Shown here: positions 1 to 7,280 of the stretch, piece by piece
Numbering within the stretch: the first letter of the stretch is position 1
Layout: the number at the start of each line of letters is the position of its first letter
Origin: Deltaproteobacteria bacterium
Lineage (GTDB): Bacteria; Desulfobacterota; DSM-4660; Desulfatiglandales; B25-G16
Direction: 5' to 3'
DNA: 44,215 bases
NCBI GenBank assembly: GCA_020351915.1
Contig: CP070673.1
Span: 3,650,284 to 3,694,498, forward strand
Made by a program: the position numbers and the translations under genes
Notes under the pieces: generated by a model
What the model saw: the letters and a program-made list of their open reading frames with translations, nothing else
Told to the model about the DNA's origin: nothing
Database searches by the model: none

Positions 1-406
1 ATGATCATATTTCAGCCGCTGAACAATTCGATGACGTGACCATGATTGCAATGCGGCGGAAAACCGGATATTGAGGATGGGGATGGGTCAGGTAAGGAAC
101 AGGCGCACAGCGACCTGTAAAGCCAATTCGCGACCATAACCAGCCACCCGCAGTGTCGATTAAGTAAAGGGGGCCGCCCCCAGAAAAACTGAGTTGACGA
201 AGTGAGCCGGGTCAAATCTTTACTTTTGACGTTTTCGGGATCGGACTTGTTTTGACTCAATCACTCTTGACGTTAAGATAAAGCCTAGGATCAGAATAAC
301 TGTGGGGCATTTTTTCCAAAGTCCAGCTACCAAGGGCACCCAGAAAGGGAGTAATGAGTTCTTGGTGCCACAGAGACAAAAACCACTCCTTCCGATTTGA
401 GGAGGT
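1..406. other. left-edge intergenic region with repeat remnants
   Basis: No convincing gene was found in this stretch. The open frames on the minus strand lack a good ribosome site and are built largely from repeat sequence. It contains a G/C-rich inverted stretch near 168-190 that resembles the 24-bp unit described at 2945, followed by copy A of the dispersed repeat (209-270). It lies downstream of the OmpA-like gene, which ends at 407. Confidence 0.6.
209..270 (+). repeat. dispersed intergenic repeat, copy A
   Basis: This copy begins GGGTCAAATCTTTAC, continues CTTTTGACGTTTTCGGGATC and ends TTTTGACTCAATCACTC. The same succession of blocks recurs in the same orientation at 10769, 12520, 13301, 15515 and 17212. 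Copy A has lost the CCTCC end present in copies B, C, E and F. Confidence 0.75.
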
Positions 407-1879
407 CTACTGCCCCGTTTGGAGCCGCGGCATGATGAGTACATCGATTCGCCGGTTGATAGCACGGCCTTCTGCGGTTTCGTTTGATGCCAAAGGCTGC
501 TCGGATCCGTAACCAATGGCAGAGATTGCGTCATATGTTAAGGTGCCATTTGCCACAAAGTATTCGCGAACAGCTTCTGCTCGTTGCGGAGATAAGTGTT
601 CGTTTATTGCGTCTGAACCTGTGCTGTCCGTATGCCCTTCAATAATAACATCTGGCTCAGCGAAAGCGCGAATAGCTCGCTGAACCTTGCTAAGCAGTGC
701 ATAATTGGTTGGCATGATAAAGTCCTTGCCAACGGGAAATTGAATGCCTCTTAAACGGATAACCAGCCGATTTCCCTGTTTGTAGACTTCCGCCTCTTCC
801 GGGCTAAAGTAGCCTTGGACTTCACTGAACAATTGTTGAAACCGCCGTTCTGCCGCCAGGCGTTCTTTTGCAGCTTGTTCTTTGCGGGTCTTTCCCTCCA
901 GGGTGGAAATCTGTGTGTGCATGTATTCCAGGTCTGCTTGCTGAGTCTTCACTTTACGGACCATGAATTCGCGATCTTCCTGCAGGGCGGTAACTGAGCC
1001 GAGGATGTTTTCGACTTGCGTCTCGAAAGCTTGGTCACGCATATCCGGAGCAGACAGCTTCTTGGTCGTCCTATGCAGCATTCCTTCGAACCAGAGCGTG
1101 ATCTGCTCGGGCTGCATCGTTTGAATTTTCTTGCCCTGCTGTATCACTTGAAGAAGTCGGCGAGCCTGAAAGAGCGCCTCGTTGACCTGTTCATGAATCT
1201 TTTGTTTTTGGTAACGGTGCTCGGAAATAAATGCATCAACATCCCGCAATTTGTCTTGTGCAACTTTGAACGTGTTTGGCGCAATTTTTTTTGCACCGCT
1301 CTTTTCTCCTTCATTAATGAGCTTACGGATCTCGTCGAGGACCCCTTTGATTGCTCGCAACTCAAGTTCGTCAAAAGCTCTGATGACTTTTACCCTATTT
1401 TTTTGGGCCCAACGCAGGTTGTTTTTCTCAATCGCTTTCGTGAGTTCGAGGAATTGCTCCTCCGCTTCAGCATAATCCCCTCCCAAGTTGGTGGCACCCG
1501 CAGCACGAGCAAGGTCACGGGCCTTAATGACACCTGACAATTCGGTTCTCACTAGGTTACCCACCTCTTTAGCACGCTGGAGGTGGGCTCGTCCATAGGC
1601 AACGTTCTTCAAGATTTCAGAAAGCTCAGCTTCAAGCTCCAGACCTTTCTTGGCCTTATAGAGGGAGGTTTCGGCCTTGCTAAACCAGGCTGGTGCCAAG
1701 ACATTGAGTTGATTGTTTCTTGCATTTCCGATATCTTTATCCAAGCGGTTAACCTGCTCTACCGGGCTTTCTGAGGTGGCAACTGGCTCCATCTTCAACG
1801 CCTTCTCTGCACAGGCACCCAGGAAACACACTGCCGCGGTTAGCACTGCGGCGATTTCGATTTTTTTCCTAATCAACAT
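407..1879 (-). CDS. OmpA-family outer-membrane lipoprotein with long helical N-terminal region
   Basis: The predicted 490-residue protein starts with a basic n-region and hydrophobic stretch ending in a lipobox (LGAC), so it should be lipidated and outer-membrane anchored. Residues about 30-300 are Lys/Glu/Ala-rich and helical, resembling DUF4398-type helical-repeat lipoproteins. A coiled-coil stretch leads into a C-terminal OmpA/MotB peptidoglycan-binding domain containing EGHTDSTG, LSPQRAEAV and NRRIDV. The start at 1879 is chosen over the frame-consistent upstream ATG at 1897 because GGAAAGGAG lies seven bases before it and the lipoprotein signal then begins directly. It follows the Pal-like gene by 71 bases on the same strand, so the two are probably co-transcribed. 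Likely role: tethering the outer membrane to the cell wall. The family is clear; the precise role is not known. Confidence 0.88.
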   Translation of the reverse strand: MLIRKKIEIAAVLTAAVCFLGACAEKALKMEPVATSESPVEQVNRLDKDIGNARNNQLNVLAPAWFSKAETSLYKAKKGLELEAELSEILKNVAYGRAHLQRAKEVGNLVRTELSGVIKARDLARAAGATNLGGDYAEAEEQFLELTKAIEKNNLRWAQKNRVKVIRAFDELELRAIKGVLDEIRKLINEGEKSGAKKIAPNTFKVAQDKLRDVDAFISEHRYQKQKIHEQVNEALFQARRLLQVIQQGKKIQTMQPEQITLWFEGMLHRTTKKLSAPDMRDQAFETQVENILGSVTALQEDREFMVRKVKTQQADLEYMHTQISTLEGKTRKEQAAKERLAAERRFQQLFSEVQGYFSPEEAEVYKQGNRLVIRLRGIQFPVGKDFIMPTNYALLSKVQRAIRAFAEPDVIIEGHTDSTGSDAINEHLSPQRAEAVREYFVANGTLTYDAISAIGYGSEQPLASNETAEGRAINRRIDVLIMPRLQTGQ

Positions 1880-1950
1880 CGATTTACTCCTTTCCACTGC
1901 CTTGAGTCAAAAAAGAGGAAGGGGAACCGGATATTTAAATCTTGGAAGAG

Positions 1951-2571
1951 CTATTTCTCTGTAATCACGAAGTCGTCGCGTCTGTTCTTGGCCCATGCAT
2001 CTTCACTATGACCCAGGGCAAGAGGTCTCTCCTCGCCATAGCTTAGCGTCACCATCCTGTCAGGGGATACTCCGAGCGAGACCAAAAATCGTTTGGCGCT
2101 ATTAGCCCTTCTTTCTCCCAGGGCAAGATTGTACTCGTTGCTACCTCTTTTATCACAGTTACCCTCAATCCTTATGTGGATACTGGTATTATCTTTGAGG
2201 AATTCTGCCTTTTTCTCAAGGACGGACCTATATTCTTTTCTGATGGAAGACTTATCAAAATCAAAATAGATTGACTCTGCCTCAAATTTTACGGCCGCTT
2301 TCTCCTGCCACGCCTTTGCCTCAGCTTCCTGTTTCTTTGCCACCTCCAATTCCTCAAGCGTCGCAGTTCTGACCCTCTCTGCTTCCTTAGATTCCGCTTG
2401 TTGCTGATCCTTGACTACCGTCGTCTCTTTCTCAACCTTCGCTACCTCCGTGGGAGGTGCCTTGGTCTCTTTCTCTGCTGTCAGTACCTGTTTTTTGGTG
2501 CATGAGAACAGCAAAAAAACGGATGAACATGTAAGAATCACCAGTGTTGCGGTTATCAGATTCCTCTTCAT
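1951..2571 (-). CDS. Pal-like peptidoglycan-associated lipoprotein
   Basis: This is a 206-residue lipoprotein. A short signal peptide ends in the lipobox LFSC near residue 24, followed by a charged Glu/Lys-rich helical linker (about 30-90) and an OmpA-like domain. That domain begins IYFDFDKSSIR and contains the Pal-type segment EGNCDKRGSNEYN and a GERRANSAKRFL helix, which in Pal proteins bind diaminopimelate of peptidoglycan. A strong site, AGGAGG, stands seven bases before the ATG. Canonical Pal works with TolA/TolB in outer-membrane constriction, but no tol genes are in the window, so this may be a paralogue paired with the OmpA-like protein downstream. Confidence 0.9.
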   Translation of the reverse strand: MKRNLITATLVILTCSSVFLLFSCTKKQVLTAEKETKAPPTEVAKVEKETTVVKDQQQAESKEAERVRTATLEELEVAKKQEAEAKAWQEKAAVKFEAESIYFDFDKSSIRKEYRSVLEKKAEFLKDNTSIHIRIEGNCDKRGSNEYNLALGERRANSAKRFLVSLGVSPDRMVTLSYGEERPLALGHSEDAWAKNRRDDFVITEK

Positions 2572-3399
2572 GGCTCTTTACCTCCTTGATTTTAGTTTAT
2601 GTCCATGCGGTAGTTTTTTGTTCTCCGATATAACTCCGCAGATCTGCTAACATCTGCCGAATTCCCTAGTTCACGTCTTATTTGTGTAGGTAGGTTCAAA
2701 TCGGAGACCATCATTATTTTGTGATATCATTACTCTCTATACCAAAAGGTTCTTATAAGCAAGAATCATGCACAATTTGTCAGCATAGGATTATTGTGAT
2801 TTTCTCTGAGATTTCAAACTGTTAGCTTATGCTGCACCAGAAAACACATTTGGAATAGTGTGTAATTAAGCCTATAGATTGTGAAAAAAGCACCACGTTT
2901 ACGTATAAATGATACTTATTTGTTTATCAATAACCTTGTGAGGAGGCCCTCCAGAAAAATGGCGGGCAGGTCCGCCAGAATAACGGCGGACAGGTCCTCC
3001 AGAAAAAACGGTTGCCCTTTTGATTACCGGTCGAAATCCAGGCTTTGTTCGAGTTGAACATGAGGCAAGTATCATGCAATTTTCTATCACCGGTCGGACG
3101 CCCTCTGTTGTTCTCGCTGCGGAGGAGAGATGAAGATGATCAGTTTCATTACCGATCCTCGGTTAATACGGCAGATTCTTGAACATCTTGGCCTCTGCCT
3201 ACAGAAGGCTTTGGCTGCAAAACCTCAATCCTACCTTACCTCCTAACCGTTACATCGGCTTCCAAAATTACCCTCTTAACCGGTAGAGATCAATCTCGAA
3301 TCAAGAATAGAAAAAAGATTGAAGTCTTCCTGATTTGTGTTTAAGTCTTCTAAAGGTTGAAAAAGCAATTTCGTATCAACTGTTCGCTGATAGGATTGA
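2572..3399. other. intergenic region between divergent genes, with tandem repeat
   Basis: This 828-base gap separates the minus-strand lipoprotein pair from the plus-strand permease and should contain both promoters, but I could not identify a convincing -35/-10 pair. It is A/T-rich from about 2690 to 2930. The only clear structure is the 24-bp tandem repeat at 2945-3016. The short minus-strand open frame across 2899-3090 is composed largely of that repeat and is not called as a gene. Confidence 0.6.
2945..3016. repeat. three tandem copies of a 24-bp palindromic unit
   Basis: Units occupy 2945-2968, 2969-2992 and 2993-3016. Each starts GGYCC, has a central CCAGAAwAA block, and the first two end GGCGGRCA. 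Unit 2 carries a perfect six-base inverted repeat (TCCGCC/GGCGGA) around an eight-base loop; unit 1 has one mismatch in the stem, and unit 3 degenerates at its end. A single further copy lies at 12467-12490, inside the 3' end of the riboflavin-kinase-like gene. Confidence 0.85.
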
Positions 3400-4398
3400 G
3401 TGATTCATTTCAAGTCTCTGACAATGGAAAATGAAATCATAGCCGGGGATTCCAAGGCCAAACTTCAAAACAACGATACGAGCACGAGGCTCGCACGCGA
3501 GCTGGGTCTTGGCGCAGCGATGTCGGTCGGTGTCGGGGTGATGATCTGTGCCGGCATCTTTGTGTTACCCGGGATTGCCGCCAGCAAGGCCGGACCTGTG
3601 GTCATCTTTGCCTTTTCTCTCTGTGGCCTGGTCGCGGTCCTTATCGCAACGTGCATGGCCGAGCTATCTACTGGCATGCCGCTAGCTGGTGGTGGTTATC
3701 TGTTCGTGGTACGGGCCTTCGGTCCACCGCTGGGTGCTGTTATGGGGTGGTGCCTTTGGCTGAGCCTGGTGTTTGCGTCGGCCTTCTACATGGTTGAGTT
3801 CGGATACTATGTAGCGGATGTTCTGGGCATATCCCCCGTCATACTTGCCCTTACAGTAACAGCCTTGCTGACCGGGCTCAACTATATCGGCGCTAAAGAG
3901 ACCGGTGGCACTCAAAACGTCATTGTAGCAGGGCTCCTCGTCATCCTTCTCTTCTTTTTCCTCCGCGCTGTGTTCGCTCTTGATATAGAGAACTTACGTC
4001 CTCTAGTACCACCTGAGATCGGTTTCTCTGGGTTCCTCACCGTTACGCCTGTGTTATTCATAACGTTTCTGGGTTTTGCTGAAATTGCCGCTATTTCCGA
4101 AGAGATCAAGAATCCTGGACGCAACTTGCCGCTGGCGTTGGTCGGTTCGGTTATCGTAGTGACCCTGATTTACTGTGCAGTCGAGTTCTGCGTGGTAGGA
4201 ATGCTTGTCTACAACGACCCGACCATGGCGAGCGAAACCGTGCTTATGGAACTGGCGCGTACACTCATGGGGCGAACGGGCCATGTTCTGGTTCTGTTAG
4301 GAGGCATTCTTGCCACCGTTTCGTCCGCTAATGCCAGCATCATGGCTGCCTCTCGAATCAGTTTCGCTATGGGGCGCGATCACCTGATGCCCGACTAG
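3400..4398 (+). CDS. APC-family amino acid permease, N-terminal part, ended by an in-frame amber codon
   Basis: The 332 readable residues form about nine hydrophobic segments of an amino acid-polyamine-organocation permease. The first carries the family's glycine-rich unwound helix (GVGVMICAGIFVLPG), and the later segment FAEIAAISEEIKNPGRNLP is typical of the family. Reading stops at TAG (4396-4398) directly after GRDHLMPD. The same frame stays open beyond it to 5700 and continues the permease, so this is one interrupted gene. The GTG at 3400 is preceded by AGGA; an in-frame ATG at 3424 is an alternative start. Substrate unknown. A truncated permease of this kind would probably not be functional unless the stop is read through or is a sequence error. 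Confidence 0.8.
   Translation: MIHFKSLTMENEIIAGDSKAKLQNNDTSTRLARELGLGAAMSVGVGVMICAGIFVLPGIAASKAGPVVIFAFSLCGLVAVLIATCMAELSTGMPLAGGGYLFVVRAFGPPLGAVMGWCLWLSLVFASAFYMVEFGYYVADVLGISPVILALTVTALLTGLNYIGAKETGGTQNVIVAGLLVILLFFFLRAVFALDIENLRPLVPPEIGFSGFLTVTPVLFITFLGFAEIAAISEEIKNPGRNLPLALVGSVIVVTLIYCAVEFCVVGMLVYNDPTMASETVLMELARTLMGRTGHVLVLLGGILATVSSANASIMAASRISFAMGRDHLMPD
4396..4398 (+). other. in-frame amber codon splitting the permease-Usp gene
   Basis: This TAG is the only stop in a frame otherwise open from 3400 to 5700 (766 codons). Downstream residues FNQIHLRFRTPYRS continue the permease without a frame change. APC permeases commonly have Trp just after the MPD motif, so a single TGG-to-TAG change explains the break. 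Confidence 0.85.
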
Positions 4399-4476
4399 TT
4401 TAATCAGATCCACCTTAGATTCAGAACGCCCTATCGGTCAATCGCAGCAACCGGAGGACTGACGCTTATCCTGCTT

Positions 4477-5700
4477 GTGATTTTGGGATCCAGCCTCGAG
4501 CTTTTGGCAGAGGTCGCGGCCTTTCTAAGTCTGCTGCTCTATGCTCTCACCTGTCTGGCCTGCATGGTCATGAGGCACGCCGGCCCTGACTGGTATCGGC
4601 CCACATTTAGAACACCGGCGTATCCCATTGTGCCCATACTCGGACTCTTGGGCTGCAGCTTCGTCATCGTTATCACAAGCCGACCAACACTCCTCATCGG
4701 CTTTGGCATAATCTCCGCGACACTTATCTGGTATATCCTGTTCTTGCGTGGTCGGACGCAACTGGTGGGCGCATCGAACATGCTATGGCACCGGAAAGTC
4801 ATCGAGCCGCTTATCGCCAGGGCTGAAAATTACATGACCGCGCGCCGCGAGGCATTTCCCGTTATCCTGGTCCCCATGGCCAATCCTCAGACAGAACGGT
4901 CACTGCTCAAGGTTGGTGCGGCTTTGGCTAGGGAACACCGTGCGCGTCTGCACCTGGTTCACGTTTTGAGCGTGCCCACTCAGACGCCGTTGGAGGCGGG
5001 CCGCATGGAGTTCGAGGAGATGCGTCACCAAAAGGAAACGCTACTGGATGTTGCGTTGCGACGCGCGGCCGACCAGGGCGTCCGGGCGTGGGGCAACGCT
5101 TTGATCGCCCACAACGTGCCCTCGGCCATCCTGAGCGTAGCAGACATGGAGGACCCTGACCTGATTCTTATGGGCTGGCATGGTGAGGTCCGGTCCCCTC
5201 GGACCCACCGCACTAATGTGGCCAATGTGCTGAAAGTTGCGAACTGCAATGTTCTGGTGCTCAAGGACAACGGTTTGAATGAGGTCCGGCGCATCCTAGT
5301 TCCCGTTGGTAGCGGTCCGCACTCGAAACAGGGATTGAGGGTGGCCCACGAGTTGGCCAAGGAATGGGGAACCTCCATTACAGCGATGGCAGTCCAAGTT
5401 GCCCGTGGGTACTCTGCCTCCCGGTCAGACTTCGATCGCGAAAGTTTGCAGTTCTTTCAAAGGTTGGCCGAAGAATTCGTCCGCGATGCCCTGACCGAGG
5501 CTGGTGTGACCGCCGAAGTGCAGGCCGTGATCGACACCGACGTCGACCAGGCTATTATCAACGCTTCTGCGAATCAGGACCTCATAATCATTGGCGCGTC
5601 GAACAATTGGTTCTTGCGCCAGTGGCTTTTCGGTTCCCTCCCTGACCGGGTGGCCAATCGTGCATCGGCCTCGGTGTTAATGGTCCGTTCGAAGGCCTGA
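4477..5700 (+). CDS. APC permease C-terminal helices fused to two universal-stress (Usp) domains
   Basis: This is the downstream part of the interrupted gene; the same frame is open from 4399, and the GTG at 4477 is only a possible re-initiation point. It begins with about three membrane helices that complete the permease core, then two tandem UspA-type domains, roughly residues 120-260 and 265-407 of this part. The second ends with a G-x2-9-G-S-type nucleotide-binding signature (GASNNW...LFGSLPDRV); the first has a degenerate equivalent (MGWHGEV...NVANVLK). Permease-Usp fusions are known; the cytoplasmic Usp pair is thought to sense nucleotide or stress state and modulate transport. No ribosome site is evident at 4477, so independent translation is uncertain. 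Confidence 0.7.
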   Translation: MILGSSLELLAEVAAFLSLLLYALTCLACMVMRHAGPDWYRPTFRTPAYPIVPILGLLGCSFVIVITSRPTLLIGFGIISATLIWYILFLRGRTQLVGASNMLWHRKVIEPLIARAENYMTARREAFPVILVPMANPQTERSLLKVGAALAREHRARLHLVHVLSVPTQTPLEAGRMEFEEMRHQKETLLDVALRRAADQGVRAWGNALIAHNVPSAILSVADMEDPDLILMGWHGEVRSPRTHRTNVANVLKVANCNVLVLKDNGLNEVRRILVPVGSGPHSKQGLRVAHELAKEWGTSITAMAVQVARGYSASRSDFDRESLQFFQRLAEEFVRDALTEAGVTAEVQAVIDTDVDQAIINASANQDLIIIGASNNWFLRQWLFGSLPDRVANRASASVLMVRSKA

Positions 5701-6128
5701 TCTCCGCTGCTCGTTGACCACCTAGGACAATTACCCCTTCACTGACCTAAGGTTATACAAGGCGACGTTGGTTCTGAAGCAACTTAGGGGTCACGAAATC
5801 ATCCCAATGTGGTCTCTCACAAAATACTCTTATTGGCTTTGTGCCTTTCGACATAACATGATATTATGCTGTTGTTTGGTCTAATCTTGGAGCATGGTTT
5901 TGATGTAAATATGTCTTTTAGTATGTGCCGATAGTTTGTCTTAAAACCAATATCCCCTCTGAGAAGCGGAGAAGGATAAAAAACATTGAAGGGTTCTTCG
6001 TTTCACTTCGCGGCCCTATGTCATTTCTACCAAGTCCTCAGTTGTCCCTACATTTATGCTTATCGGATACGTAAGATAATGAAAATACGTGGTAATACCC
6101 ACACAATGATACTCCCGGAGAGGGAAAT
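5701..6128. other. intergenic region upstream of the radical SAM operon
   Basis: No gene, RNA or convincing promoter was found. The stretch is A/T-rich, especially 5820-5960, as expected for a promoter region of the operon starting at 6129. The open frame beginning at 5986 overlaps that operon's first gene and has no other support. Confidence 0.5.
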
Positions 6129-7280
6129 ATGGAAAGATTTCTCAAAGAAAAGACATCCCGCCGAGCATTTTTGAGAAGAGGCTGTTTGTCTTTGGCCTCT
6201 TTTGGAATTTATCATGGTTTATTTGACTTATTGACCAAAGAGGCATGTGGAAAAGAGAGCACAGTCTCTTTACGAGAGGCAATGTTTTATAAAAGGCTTG
6301 CCAATAATATTGTTCAGTGCGGGGTCTGTTTCCGTGGCTGTATGCTGAAAGAAGGGGGAAGAAGTTTTTGCCGCAATAAAGTGAATATTGATGGCCGACT
6401 CTACAATCTGGTCTACGGGAGACCCTCAGCAGTACATATTGACCCTATTGAAAAAGAGCCATCTCTTCATATGCTGCCTGGAACAAGTATCCTTTGCTTT
6501 GGAACTGCGGGATGCAATTTCCGCTGTAAATTCTGTCATAACTGGCACCTATCCCAGAGATCAATTGAGGAGATGAAATATGTCTATGACCTTTTGCCAG
6601 AAGATGCAGTGAAAATAGCCCTAAAGAAGGGTATTCCCACCCTATCTTTTACCTATAATGAGCCAACCAGTTTTTATGAATATGTTTATGATATTGCCAG
6701 GCTTTCCAAAAAGAGGGACTTAAGGATTCTCTGGCATTCTAACGGAGGAATGAATCCCGAACCCCTAAAGGAGCTCCTCAAATATACCGATGCAGTAACT
6801 ATCGATCTAAAGGGTTTTACTAAAGAATTCTATCGAGGCACCTCCTCTGCCCAACTTGAGCCGGTACTGAAGACATTGAGGATTATCAGAGAAGAAGGCA
6901 CGTGGCTTGAGATCGTAAATTTACTCATCCCCACCCTAAATGACAATCCTCAGGATGTGAAAGAGATGTGCCTTTGGATTAAAGAGAATCTGGGAGAATA
7001 TACACCGCTACATTTCTCCCGCTTTTTCCCCGCCTACAAGCTCACCAACCTCCCGCCAACGCCTATAGAGAAGTTGGAAGAAGCCCATAAGATTGGTGAA
7101 GGCGTGGGCTTAGAATATGTAACCATTGGCAATGTACCCGGCCATAAATATAACTCCACCTTCTGCCCCAATTGCGGGAAGAGGCTAATTCACCGTATCC
7201 ATTTTGCGGTTTCGAGTAATAAACTAGCAGAGGGGAAGTGTAAGTTTTGCGGCCATAAAATCCCTGGGATATGGAAATAG
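6129..7280 (+). CDS. Tat-leader radical SAM protein of the AmmeMemoRadiSam / PflA-like group (first paralogue)
   Basis: The 383-residue protein has a twin-arginine-type leader (TSRRAFLRR, residues 9-17, then a hydrophobic stretch). A cysteine cluster C64, C67, C71, C81 follows, then the radical SAM core with the cluster-binding motif C129-x3-C133-x2-C136. A zinc-ribbon-like CPNC...CKFC pair closes the protein. This architecture matches radical SAM enzymes of the AmmeMemoRadiSam type, relatives of pyruvate-formate-lyase activase. GAGAGGGA precedes the ATG. Its stop codon abuts the next ATG. A Tat leader on a radical SAM enzyme is odd, because these enzymes need reductant and SAM in the cytoplasm; it may act as a membrane anchor. 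Substrate unknown; no Memo or AMMECR1 partner gene lies in the window. Confidence 0.85.
   Translation: MERFLKEKTSRRAFLRRGCLSLASFGIYHGLFDLLTKEACGKESTVSLREAMFYKRLANNIVQCGVCFRGCMLKEGGRSFCRNKVNIDGRLYNLVYGRPSAVHIDPIEKEPSLHMLPGTSILCFGTAGCNFRCKFCHNWHLSQRSIEEMKYVYDLLPEDAVKIALKKGIPTLSFTYNEPTSFYEYVYDIARLSKKRDLRILWHSNGGMNPEPLKELLKYTDAVTIDLKGFTKEFYRGTSSAQLEPVLKTLRIIREEGTWLEIVNLLIPTLNDNPQDVKEMCLWIKENLGEYTPLHFSRFFPAYKLTNLPPTPIEKLEEAHKIGEGVGLEYVTIGNVPGHKYNSTFCPNCGKRLIHRIHFAVSSNKLAEGKCKFCGHKIPGIWK

Noticed and set aside
12-260. 82-codon minus-strand open frame at the left edge
   Set aside because: Its first codons are repeat copy A read backward and the rest has no family resemblance; it lies beyond the end of the OmpA-like gene without a ribosome site that fits its start better than the repeat itself.
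2945-3016. CRISPR array
   Set aside because: Units are directly adjacent 24-bp copies with no spacers and no cas genes nearby.
2899-3090. 63-codon minus-strand open frame
   Set aside because: The repeated RRYSGGPARHFSGGP-like residues are simply the translation of the 24-bp tandem repeat.
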